Shown here: positions 34,487 to 42,054 of the stretch, piece after piece
How the letters are laid out: every line of letters begins with the position of its first letter
Numbering within the stretch: position 1 is the first letter of the stretch
Origin: Sphingobium terrigena
GTDB taxonomy: Bacteria; Pseudomonadota; Alphaproteobacteria; Sphingomonadales; Sphingomonadaceae
Assembly: GCF_003591655.1 (NCBI RefSeq)
Contig: NZ_QVRA01000008.1
Span: 62,001 to 126,000, forward strand
Direction: 5' to 3'
Length of the DNA stretch: 64,000 nt
The notes under the pieces: model-generated
Databases searched by the model: none
What the model saw: only the letters and a program-made list of their open reading frames with translations
Told to the model about the DNA's origin: nothing
Translations under genes and position numbers: made by a program

Positions 34487-36117
34487 TCCGCAGCTTCCTT
34501 GATGGGTGCGGTCGCACCAAAATCCTCTGGGAAATAATCGAGCGCGCTCAGCACCGGATAGGGGGTGAAGCCCCCCAACGCGCAGAGCGACCCATATTTC
34601 ATCGTATCGCACAGGTCGCGCAGCAGCGTGGTTTGCGCGTCGAGCGAGGTGTCGATCCGGGCGGGGGAACGGGAATAGAGGGCTTTGCTCAAACCCCCGT
34701 CATCCCAGCGAAGGCTGGGATCCCTCTTTTCTTCCGCGCCACCTTCAGGAAGTGAGATGCCAGCCTTCGCTGGCATGACGGATGGGGGAGTTGGCCGCGC
34801 CGCCATGATCCGATCCACAATCTCCACCCCGCGCGTCGATCCGATGCGGCAGGGCGTGCATTTGCCGCAGCTTTCCGCCGCGCAGAATTCCATGGCGAAG
34901 CGGGCCATATGCGCCATGTCCACGCTGTCGTCGAACACCGTGATCCCGGCATGGCCGATGAGGCCACCCGCAGCGGCGAAGCTTTCATAATCGAACGGCA
35001 GATGGAACATGCTTGGCGGGAAATAGGCACCCAGCGGCCCGCCCACCTGCACTGCGCGGACCGGTCGGCCATTCGCGGTGCCGCCGCCAATATCGTTCAC
35101 CAGTTCGCCCAGCGTAATGCCAAAGCCGATTTCATAGAGCCCGCCATGCCGCACATTGCCCGCCAGCTGCACCGGCATCGTCCCGCGCGACCGGCCAAAG
35201 CCAACCGCCGCATAGGCCTCTGCCCCTTCGGCCAAAATGAACGGCACGGCAGCAAGGCTCAGCACATTGTTGATGACGGTCGGCTGGCCGAACAATCCTT
35301 TGAGCGCAGGCAAGGGCGGCTTGGCACGCACCTGGCCGCGCTTGCCCTCGATCGAATCGAGCAAAGCCGTTTCTTCGCCGCAGACATAGGCACCCGCGCC
35401 CTCACGCACCTCCAGCGTGAAGGGCGCGATCAGATGCGCCGCACGCTCGATCGCCAGCCGCATCGTGTAGATCGCGAAGGGATATTCGGAGCGGATATAG
35501 ATATAGCCTTGGGTTCCGCCCACGGCATGGGCGGCAATCGCCATGCCCTCGATCAGGCAATAGGGATCGCCCTCCATCAGCATCCGGTCGGCAAAGGTGC
35601 CGCTGTCGCCCTCGTCAGCGTTGCAGACGATATATTTTTGCGCACCAGGCGCATCCAGCACCGTCTGCCATTTGATGCCGGTCGGGAAGCCCGCCCCGCC
35701 GCGCCCGCGCAGGCCCGACGCCTTGACCGCATCGACCACGGCCTGGGGTGCAAGCGCCCGCGCCGCGTCCAGCCCTTTCCAGCCGTCCTTCGCCGCATAG
35801 TCGGTCAGGCTGACCGGATCGATCACGCCGCACCGGGCAAAGGTGAAGCGCTGCTGCCCGGCGAAGAAGGAGAGTTGATCGACCGGTCCCAGCCGGTTGG
35901 GGTGGCTGCCATCCAGCACCGCCGCGACGTCCCACGGCCCCACCGGACCATAGCCGATGCGGCCGTCCGCCGTCTCTACCTCGACCAAAGGTTCGATGCT
36001 GAACAGCCCGCGCGATCCGGTGCGGATTACCTCGCACCCGGCGTCGGCAAAAGCCTGCGCGACATCATCCGCGCCCAAAGCGACCGATGCCATGTCGCGG
36101 CTCACATAAATTTTCAT
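34483..36117 (-). CDS. fdsB: NAD-dependent formate dehydrogenase beta subunit (NuoF-like), with in-frame repeat insertion
   Basis: 544 residues from the ATG at 36117 (4-base overlap with fdsG). N-terminal part resembles a short thioredoxin-like domain, followed by the FMN/NAD-binding NuoF domain (GLRGRGGAGFPTGIKWQ, CNADEGDSGTFADRML, GAYVCGEETALL) and the 4Fe-4S motif CGKCTPCRIGSTRGVE. Between the latter and LLRDLCDTMKYGSLCALGG lies an extra segment of about 45 residues (AARPTPPSVMPAKAG onward) encoded by a family-B palindromic repeat at 34694-34788. The frame stays open through it, so the protein may carry a surface loop. Confidence 0.93.
   Translation of the reverse strand: MKIYVSRDMASVALGADDVAQAFADAGCEVIRTGSRGLFSIEPLVEVETADGRIGYGPVGPWDVAAVLDGSHPNRLGPVDQLSFFAGQQRFTFARCGVIDPVSLTDYAAKDGWKGLDAARALAPQAVVDAVKASGLRGRGGAGFPTGIKWQTVLDAPGAQKYIVCNADEGDSGTFADRMLMEGDPYCLIEGMAIAAHAVGGTQGYIYIRSEYPFAIYTMRLAIERAAHLIAPFTLEVREGAGAYVCGEETALLDSIEGKRGQVRAKPPLPALKGLFGQPTVINNVLSLAAVPFILAEGAEAYAAVGFGRSRGTMPVQLAGNVRHGGLYEIGFGITLGELVNDIGGGTANGRPVRAVQVGGPLGAYFPPSMFHLPFDYESFAAAGGLIGHAGITVFDDSVDMAHMARFAMEFCAAESCGKCTPCRIGSTRGVEIVDRIMAARPTPPSVMPAKAGISLPEGGAEEKRDPSLRWDDGGLSKALYSRSPARIDTSLDAQTTLLRDLCDTMKYGSLCALGGFTPYPVLSALDYFPEDFGATAPIKEAAE
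34694..34788. repeat. Family-B double-hairpin repeat inside fdsB
   Basis: Outer arms CCCCCGTCAT and ATGACGGATGGGGG enclose two hairpins, CCCAGC-GAAG-GCTGGG and GCCAGC-CTTC-GCTGGC. Same design as the intergenic copy at 21843-21926. Lies wholly inside the fdsB reading frame without stopping it. Confidence 0.9.
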
Positions 36118-36566
36118 GCCGCCACCTCCGCTGCGATCCGATCCAGCGCGGCCGTGTCGATCCGCGCCATGGGGCGACCATCGACCAGCGCATTGGGGCC
36201 GACCGCGCACAGGCCCAGGCAATAGACCGGCTCCAGACTGACCGCGCCATCGCCGCGCGTCTCCCCCATCGCCACGCCCAGCCGTTGCGCCGCCGCTGCC
36301 TCGATCGCCGCGCCGCCGCGCGCCTGGCAGCTTTCGGCCCGGCACAGCTTGACGACATGGCGGCCCGCAGGCGTCCGGCGGAAATCATGGTAGAAGGTGA
36401 CGACGCCATGCACGTCAGCGCGCGACAGGTTCAGCGCGCGGGCGATCAGCGGCACGACAGCGTCCTGAACATAGCCAGCCTCTTCCTGCACTGCGTGCAG
36501 CAGGGGCAGCAACTGGTCGCGCGTCGCGCCGTGGCGCGCCGTCCAGCCTTCGATAAACTCGTCCAT
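36114..36566 (-). CDS. fdsG: NAD-dependent formate dehydrogenase gamma subunit (NuoE-like)
   Basis: 150 residues. Thioredoxin-like 2Fe-2S domain with HGVVTFYHDFRRTPAG, CRAESCQARGG and the second Cys pair in EPVYCLGLCAVGPNALVDG. Carries one 2Fe-2S cluster in the FdsBG diaphorase unit. First gene of the operon; its promoter lies in the 99 bases upstream, which also hold the operator at 36649-36669. Confidence 0.95.
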   Translation of the reverse strand: MDEFIEGWTARHGATRDQLLPLLHAVQEEAGYVQDAVVPLIARALNLSRADVHGVVTFYHDFRRTPAGRHVVKLCRAESCQARGGAAIEAAAAQRLGVAMGETRGDGAVSLEPVYCLGLCAVGPNALVDGRPMARIDTAALDRIAAEVAA

Positions 36567-36648
36567 CCCGATACCCTGCCTTATGGCCGCAATTTTGACG
36601 GGATAGTGCGGCAGCGGGGCGCGCCGGTCAAATCGAAGCCAGCGATGC

Positions 36649-36669
36649 TTGATAGAGATACTCTATCAA
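36649..36669. promoter_or_regulatory. Perfect palindrome, candidate FdsR operator at the fds promoter
   Basis: TTGATAGAG-ATA-CTCTATCAA, a perfect 9-3-9 dyad, lies 83 bases upstream of fdsG and overlaps the stop codon of the lysR gene. It contains TGATAG-N7-CTATCA, also found before lysR/mobA at 37585-37603. Confidence 0.7.
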
Positions 36670-37568
36670 AGCGATCCGAAGCCGGGCGGCAGGCGCAACC
36701 CGCGCGCCACCGCCAGCACCGCCTGCGCCAGCGGCCCCATCGGCGCGCTGTCCGACACGATCACGCCCACCCGGCTGCCCTCCCCCATGTCCGGCAGTGG
36801 CGTCGTGCGCGCCCAGCGCAGACCGTCCAGCAAGGCGGCATGGCTGTCGGGAATGATCGAACAGAGCCGCCCCTGCTGCACCAGCCCCAACAGCGCGACA
36901 TAGGAGTCGGCGGTGACCAAGGGCCGCAGCGCAAGCCCACGATCGGCCAGCCGCGCGTCCAATATCCGCCGGTTCTGCATCCCCTGATGCAACAGGCAGA
37001 GCGGCAGGCTGGCCAGGTCGGCCCAATCGACGACAGCAGGAATCGGCACGCCATCCACCGCGCTCACCAGCATCGCCCGCTCGGCATAGAGCGGCACCGA
37101 CAGCGCATGGGCGGGCGGCTCGAAATCCAGATAGGTGAGGCCCGCGTCCAGCTCGAACGCGGCCAGTTCACGCTCGATCTGGCGCGACGTCAGCGCGCGG
37201 ACGGAGATATTCAGCCCTGGATGTCGTTCCAGCATCGCGGTCGCCAGACAGCCGATCGCGGGCATGGCGGCGGGGATCGCCCCCAGCCGCAACTCGCCCT
37301 TGAGTGGCCCGCGTGCCGTTTCCGCCGCCTGTCCCAGCGCTTCGGCCGCCGCGACCAATTGCCGCGCCCATGGCAAAATCGCCTCGCCCTCCGGCGTCAA
37401 TCCGGCATATTTGCGGTCGCGCCGGATCAGCCGCTTGCCCAGCTGCGATTCCAGCGTAGCAATGCCCGCCGACAATGTGGGCTGCGACACATGGCAAAGC
37501 GCCGCCGCCCGCGCAAAATGGCCTTCACGCTCCAGCGCCAGGAAATATTCGACAAGGCGGGTCTGCAT
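36666..37568 (-). CDS. LysR-family regulator of formate dehydrogenase (FdsR-like)
   Basis: 300 residues from the ATG at 37568 (MQTRLVEYFLALEREGHFAR); the longer reading to 38204 crosses mobA and is rejected. N-terminal winged HTH (AAALCHVSQPTLSAGIATLE) and a LysR effector domain. Upstream of fdsG on the same strand and divergent from mobA. FdsR regulators of this position respond to formate in other proteobacteria; the operator pair around the gene supports that role here. Confidence 0.88.
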   Translation of the reverse strand: MQTRLVEYFLALEREGHFARAAALCHVSQPTLSAGIATLESQLGKRLIRRDRKYAGLTPEGEAILPWARQLVAAAEALGQAAETARGPLKGELRLGAIPAAMPAIGCLATAMLERHPGLNISVRALTSRQIERELAAFELDAGLTYLDFEPPAHALSVPLYAERAMLVSAVDGVPIPAVVDWADLASLPLCLLHQGMQNRRILDARLADRGLALRPLVTADSYVALLGLVQQGRLCSIIPDSHAALLDGLRWARTTPLPDMGEGSRVGVIVSDSAPMGPLAQAVLAVARGLRLPPGFGSL

Positions 37569-37584
37569 CTCTTTGCTATAGGGC

Positions 37585-37603
37585 TGATAGAGGGGCGCTA
37601 TCA
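37585..37603. promoter_or_regulatory. TGATAG-N7-CTATCA site between lysR and mobA
   Basis: TGATAG-AGGGGCG-CTATCA has the same half-sites and spacing as the core of the fds palindrome. It lies in the 45-base gap between the divergent lysR and mobA starts, so one bound regulator could act on both. Confidence 0.65.
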
Positions 37604-37613
37604 AGGAAGCATC

Positions 37614-38135
37614 ATGACGGAACAGCTTATATTGGGCGCGGTGCTGGCGGGGGGCCGGTCCAGCCGCTTTGGCAGTGACAAGGCGCTGGCCGTGATGGCG
37701 GACGGGCGGACCTTGCTGGACCATGCGGTTGCGGGCCTTGCGCCCCATGTCGCGCAGGTCGTGATTTGCGGGCGGGACGATGGCCTGGCCGATCGGCCCG
37801 CGCCGGACATGGGACCGCTGGGCGGGCTGAACGCCGCGCTGCATCATGCGCAGAACCATGGCTTTGCGGGGGTTTTGACGACGGGGTGCGACATGCCACT
37901 CTATCCGGCGGAGCTGCCAGCGGCGCTGATGGGGACGGGCGCGGCGATATTGAAGGGTCAGCAACTGCTCGGCTGGTGGCCTGCATCTCTCGCGCCTGAA
38001 CTCGACGCCCATCTGGCGGCGGACAATAATCGCTCCATCCATGGCTGGCTCGACCGCATCGGCGCGCGGGTGGTGGAGATGCCGGGGCTGGTGTTGCCCA
38101 ATATCAACCGGCCGGAGGATCTGGCGGGGTTGTGA
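37614..38135 (+). CDS. mobA: Molybdenum cofactor guanylyltransferase
   Basis: 173 residues from the ATG at 37614 with AAGGA six bases upstream. Signature LGAVLAGGRSSRFGSDKALA (nucleotide-binding loop), GRTLLDHAV and LTTGCDMPLYP. Attaches GMP to molybdopterin to make the guanine dinucleotide cofactor needed by FdsA and NasA nearby. Somewhat shorter than the E. coli enzyme. Shares the TGATAG operator region with lysR, so formate control is likely. Confidence 0.92.
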   Translation: MTEQLILGAVLAGGRSSRFGSDKALAVMADGRTLLDHAVAGLAPHVAQVVICGRDDGLADRPAPDMGPLGGLNAALHHAQNHGFAGVLTTGCDMPLYPAELPAALMGTGAAILKGQQLLGWWPASLAPELDAHLAADNNRSIHGWLDRIGARVVEMPGLVLPNINRPEDLAGL

Positions 38136-38138
38136 CCC

Positions 38139-38214
38139 GTGTTCCCGCGCAGGCGGGAACCCAGTCCCGACGTTGCAACTGGATTCCCGCCTGCGCGGGA
38201 ACACATGGGATCAG
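38139..38214. repeat. Intergenic inverted repeat, family C, copy 3
   Basis: Arms GTGTTCCCGCGCAGGCGGGA and its reverse complement at the right end, each a small hairpin, with CCAGT...ACTGG closer to the centre. Between convergent mobA and cobA; probable bidirectional terminator. Confidence 0.88.
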
Positions 38215-38215
38215 G

Positions 38216-38998
38216 TCAGAATGGCAGCGCCACACTCGCCGCCATTTCCACAGGCACGCGCGTCCCCGCCACAGCCTCCCCGATCAGCAGCAGGGTGGGG
38301 TCTTCGTCGCTGATCGTCTGCACCAGAAAGGCGAGCGCCGACAGCTTCCCACGAATAAGCCGTTCGCTGGGCAGCGAGACATTGACCGCCACCATCACCG
38401 GGGTTTCCGGGTCGCGCCCTGCCGCGATCAGGTTGCGCGCAATCTCGCCCGCCGCCGCGCGGCCCATATAGATGCCGATCGTCCCGCCCGGCCGCGCCAG
38501 CGCATCCCAGTCGAGTTTCAACGGTTCGCCCGCCTTCAGATGCGCCGTCACCAGAGTCAGCCCGCGCGCCTTGCCGCGCAGGGTGAGCGAGGCATGGCCG
38601 CTCGCCGCCGCCGCGCTCGCCGTGGTGATGCCGGGGCAGATGCGCACATCTATGCCAGCCTCGCCCAGATGGTCCTTTTCCTCCGCCGACCGCCCAAATA
38701 TCGACGGATCGCCGCCCTTCAGCCGCACCACCCGCTTGCCCGCACGGGCAGCTGCCAGCAACAGGTCATTGATGCTCTCCTGTTGCTTGCTATGCCGCCC
38801 GGAGCGTTTGCCCACGCTCACCCGCTCGACCCCGGCGGGGATCAGGTCCAGCACTTGCCGCCCGACCAGCGCATCGTAAAAGACGATGTCGGCGGCGGCG
38901 ATCAGCTTCTCCGCCTTGCGCGTCAGCAGGTCCGGGTCGCCCGGCCCCGCGCCCACCAGCCACACCTGTCCCCGCGCGATCAATTCATTCGGCTGCAT
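38216..38998 (-). CDS. cobA: Uroporphyrinogen-III C-methyltransferase (SUMT)
   Basis: 260 residues from the ATG at 38998, overlapping the nasA end by 14 bases; the start at 39100 is rejected. Tetrapyrrole methylase motifs: VWLVGAGPGDPDLLTRKAEK, FYDALV, VGKRSGRHSKQQ, VRLKGGDPSIFGR and ICPGITTASAAAA. Makes precorrin-2 from uroporphyrinogen III with SAM. Its place at the end of the nitrate operon fits supply of siroheme for NirB. Confidence 0.95.
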   Translation of the reverse strand: MQPNELIARGQVWLVGAGPGDPDLLTRKAEKLIAAADIVFYDALVGRQVLDLIPAGVERVSVGKRSGRHSKQQESINDLLLAAARAGKRVVRLKGGDPSIFGRSAEEKDHLGEAGIDVRICPGITTASAAAASGHASLTLRGKARGLTLVTAHLKAGEPLKLDWDALARPGGTIGIYMGRAAAGEIARNLIAAGRDPETPVMVAVNVSLPSERLIRGKLSALAFLVQTISDEDPTLLLIGEAVAGTRVPVEMAASVALPF

Positions 38999-41594
38999 GG
39001 AGCGTCTCCTGTTGGGCCTGCGCCAATATGTTGGCCAGCGCGGGACGGCATGACCCGCAATTGGTCCCCGCCCCCAAAGCGGCACCGATCGCGGGAACAT
39101 CGACCAGCCGCTGTTCGCGAATGGCCGTGACGATGTTGTTCAGGCCAATATCGAAGCAGACGCAGATGATCGCGCCCTTGTCGGGCTGATTGCCCGGCCC
39201 GCGCGCGGCCAGCACCGATGCGCCGACGCTTTCGACCGCCAGCTGGCCGATCAGCCAGTCGCGGGTCGGCAATATGCCGCTGCGGGTGACGATCAGCACC
39301 CCTGCCAGCTTTCCATCGCGGATGATCGCGACGCGGCGGGTGCCGCGCGTCATGTCGATCGCCTCGACCCGGTCGCCCTTGGGCAGGCACGCTTCCAGCC
39401 GCGCCGGATCGCCATTGCCCGCGACTTCATAGAGCGCGCCGCCCGGCACGGTGATGCGCGTGGCCCACAGGCATGGCACGCGGACGGGGTCCGGCCCGCG
39501 CAGGATCAGAAAGCCCTTCCATTCGGTGGCGACCTTCTCGACCCGGACGGGGGTGGATTTGAACCCCGGCTGGCCCGAATGGGGATCGACCAGCGGGCGC
39601 GGCAACAGGCCGGTGCGGCCGCCGGTCGATTGCTGGTCGGTCCAGTGGATCGGGGTAAACACCTCGCCGGGACGCTGGCCATCGCTGATCCGCGCGCGGA
39701 ACAGGCTGTCGCCCTGCGGCGTCGATACGCGCGCCAGATCGCCATCGGTAATGCCCAATGCGGCTGCGTCTTGCGGGTGAACCTCGACCAGTGGCTCCTC
39801 CCGGTGGCGCGCCAGTTTGGGGCTGAGGCCAGTGCGGCTCATCGTGTGCCACTGGTCGCGATAGCGCCCGGTGTTGAGCGTCATCGGCCAGTCCTTGAGC
39901 GGACCCTGCACATCCATTTGACTGACCGGCAACAGCCGCGCCTTGCCATCGGGCGTCGAAAAACGCCCGTCGGCAAAGGGTGTGTCACCCCAGCGGAACG
40001 GTGCCATCGCCTCATAGGCATCATTGCCCAGCGTTGCCTGCGCGCGCAGGTTCAGTAGCCGCGCGCCGTCATTCTGATAGGCGGTCAGGCGCGCATGTTC
40101 GCGCCAGATGTCGGCGGGACGATCATAGGCGAAGGCGTTGCGCCACCCCATACGGCGGGCCACTTCGGTGACGATCCACCAGTCGGGCTTGGCTTCGGCG
40201 GGTAGCGGCAGCAGCGCGCGCTGGCGGCTGATCGTGCGGTCGCTATTGGTGACGGTGCCGTCCTTTTCGCCCCAGGCCGCGGCGGGCAGGCGGACATGGG
40301 CGTGGACGCTGGTGTCGGTGGTGGCCATCACCTCCGACACGACGAGGAAAGGGACCTTCTCCAGCGCTTCGCGGACGCGGTTGGCGTCGGGCAGCGACAC
40401 GGCAGGATTGGTCGCCATCACCCACAAAGCCTTGATCCGGCCTTCGTTGATGGCGCGGAACATATCGACGGCCTTCAGCCCCGGCTTGGTCGCCATCGTC
40501 GGCGCGGCCCAGAAACGGCCCACGCGCGCGACATTGTCCGGTGCGAAATCCATATGGGCCGCCAGCGTGGAGGCAAGGCCGCCAACTTCGCGCCCTCCCA
40601 TGGCGTTGGGCTGGCCGGTGATCGAGAAAGGCGCCGCGCCCGGCTTGCCGATACGACCGGTGGCGAGATGGACGTTGATGATCGCATTGACCTGATCCGT
40701 GCCGCGGATCGACTGGTTGATCCCCTGGCTGAACATGGTGACAGTGCGCGGGGTCGCGGCGAACAGTTCGTAAAATTGCTGGAGCGCGGCGGGCGAGACA
40801 TCGCACGCCCTGGCCGTGGTCCACAGGTCATGGCCGGTGCGGATATGGTCCCAGAAGCCTTCGGGCGCATTGACGCTGCGCGCCAAAAAGTCCGCGTCCA
40901 GCAGCTTGCCCTGATCCATCCAGGCGAGCAGCCCGTTCATCAACGCGACGTCGCTGCCGGGCCGCAGCGCCAGATGCAGGTCCGCGCCCTCGCAAGTTTC
41001 GGTGCGGCGCGGGTCGATCACCACCAGCTTGGTGCCGCGCGCGGCGCGGGCGGCCTGTATCCGCTGATAGACGATCGGGTGGCACCAGGCGGTGTTGGAC
41101 CCAATGAGGACAATCAGGTCCGCTTCGTCCAGATCGTCATAGCTGGCGGGAACGACATCTTCGCCAAAGGCCCGGTTATGCCCGGCGACCGCGCTCGACA
41201 TGCACAGGCGGCTGTTGGTGTCGATATTGGCCGACCCGATAAAGCCCTTCATCAGCTTGTTGGCGACATAATAATCTTCGGTCAATATCTGGCCGGAGAC
41301 ATAGAAGGCGACGCTGTCGGGACCATGTCTGGCGATCGTGTCGGCAAAGCGTTTCGCCACCAGATCGAGCGCCTTGTCCCAACTGGCGCGCTTGTCGCCG
41401 ATCATGGGATGGAGCAGGCGGACTTCCAGCCCGACCGTCTCGCCCAGATGCGTGCCCTTGGAACAGAGCTTGCCCGCATTGGCGGGATGGGCCTCATCCC
41501 CCCTGATCGTCACGGCGCGGCCACCCGTCGGCGTCGCCGCGATGCCGCAGCCGACGCCGCAATAGGCGCAGGTGGTGCGGATCGAATCTACCAT
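38985..41594 (-). CDS. nasA: Assimilatory nitrate reductase catalytic subunit (Mo-bis-MGD, with C-terminal 2Fe-2S domain)
   Basis: 869 residues. N-terminal 4Fe-4S motif (CAYCGVGCGIAAT, then GKLCSKG), Mo-bis-MGD domain with the Mo-ligand Cys in NSRLCMSSAVAGH, molydopterin-dinucleotide-binding domain near 600-700, and a C-terminal BFD-like 2Fe-2S domain (ICVCFDIGLNN, GTNCGSCRPAL). Reduces nitrate to nitrite in the cytoplasm. Separated from nirD by a family-A palindrome but clearly in the same unit. Confidence 0.95.
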   Translation of the reverse strand: MVDSIRTTCAYCGVGCGIAATPTGGRAVTIRGDEAHPANAGKLCSKGTHLGETVGLEVRLLHPMIGDKRASWDKALDLVAKRFADTIARHGPDSVAFYVSGQILTEDYYVANKLMKGFIGSANIDTNSRLCMSSAVAGHNRAFGEDVVPASYDDLDEADLIVLIGSNTAWCHPIVYQRIQAARAARGTKLVVIDPRRTETCEGADLHLALRPGSDVALMNGLLAWMDQGKLLDADFLARSVNAPEGFWDHIRTGHDLWTTARACDVSPAALQQFYELFAATPRTVTMFSQGINQSIRGTDQVNAIINVHLATGRIGKPGAAPFSITGQPNAMGGREVGGLASTLAAHMDFAPDNVARVGRFWAAPTMATKPGLKAVDMFRAINEGRIKALWVMATNPAVSLPDANRVREALEKVPFLVVSEVMATTDTSVHAHVRLPAAAWGEKDGTVTNSDRTISRQRALLPLPAEAKPDWWIVTEVARRMGWRNAFAYDRPADIWREHARLTAYQNDGARLLNLRAQATLGNDAYEAMAPFRWGDTPFADGRFSTPDGKARLLPVSQMDVQGPLKDWPMTLNTGRYRDQWHTMSRTGLSPKLARHREEPLVEVHPQDAAALGITDGDLARVSTPQGDSLFRARISDGQRPGEVFTPIHWTDQQSTGGRTGLLPRPLVDPHSGQPGFKSTPVRVEKVATEWKGFLILRGPDPVRVPCLWATRITVPGGALYEVAGNGDPARLEACLPKGDRVEAIDMTRGTRRVAIIRDGKLAGVLIVTRSGILPTRDWLIGQLAVESVGASVLAARGPGNQPDKGAIICVCFDIGLNNIVTAIREQRLVDVPAIGAALGAGTNCGSCRPALANILAQAQQETLHAAE

Positions 41595-41596
41595 TC

Positions 41597-41700
41597 ACCC
41601 CTCCCCTTCAGGGGAGGGGACGGGGGTGGGGGCTATCCATCGAGCGCAGCGCCTGAAGCACGCCCCCACCCCAACCCCTCCCCTGAAGGGGAGGGGCTTT
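41597..41700. repeat. Inverted repeat, family A, copy 2, between nirD and nasA
   Basis: CACCCCTCCCCTTCAGGGGA and the facing arm at 41661-41700, joined by a short A/G-rich middle. Each arm is a hairpin CCCCTCCCCTTCAGGGGAGG-like. Lies inside the nitrate operon, where it could process or attenuate the transcript. Confidence 0.85.
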
Positions 41701-41713
41701 TGGTTGCGCTTCC

Positions 41714-42049
41714 TCACGCCGCCGCCTTCGTCGCTACCGGCCGGGCGATCAGGATGCGGCCATCCTCCTGCTTCACCGCGATCGTCGGGGTGCAGCCTTT
41801 ATCCTCGCCCTGCGCTTCGCCGGTCTTGAGAGCGATATTCCAATTGTGCAGCGGGCAGGCGACGCTGTGGCCATGGACGATGCCCTGGCTCAGCGGCCCC
41901 TTTTTGTGCGGGCATTCATTGACCAGCGCGAATATCTGGTCGTCGCCGGTGCGGAACACCGCAATCTCTTTCTCGCCACCAATCTGAACGGTGCGCGCAC
42001 CACGCTGCGGAATGTCGGCCAGCGTGCCGATGTCGATCCAGTCGGTCAT
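41714..42049 (-). CDS. nirD: Nitrite reductase small subunit (Rieske type)
   Basis: 111 residues from the ATG at 42049 with GGAG eight bases upstream; a GTG at 42058 overlapping the nirB stop is an alternative. Rieske-like fold with the pairs CPHKKGPLSQG and CPLHNWNIALKTGEA, so the Cys-x-His and Cys-x-x-His ligands are kept. Partner of NirB. Confidence 0.93.
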   Translation of the reverse strand: MTDWIDIGTLADIPQRGARTVQIGGEKEIAVFRTGDDQIFALVNECPHKKGPLSQGIVHGHSVACPLHNWNIALKTGEAQGEDKGCTPTIAVKQEDGRILIARPVATKAAA

Positions 42050-42054
42050 ATGTC

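Noticed and set aside
34694..34788. fdsB as a pseudogene because of the repeat
   Set aside because: The frame continues through the repeat and the conserved C-terminal segment is intact.
36666..38204. A 512-residue version of the LysR protein
   Set aside because: The extra N-terminus is antisense to mobA; the HTH begins right after the ATG at 37568.
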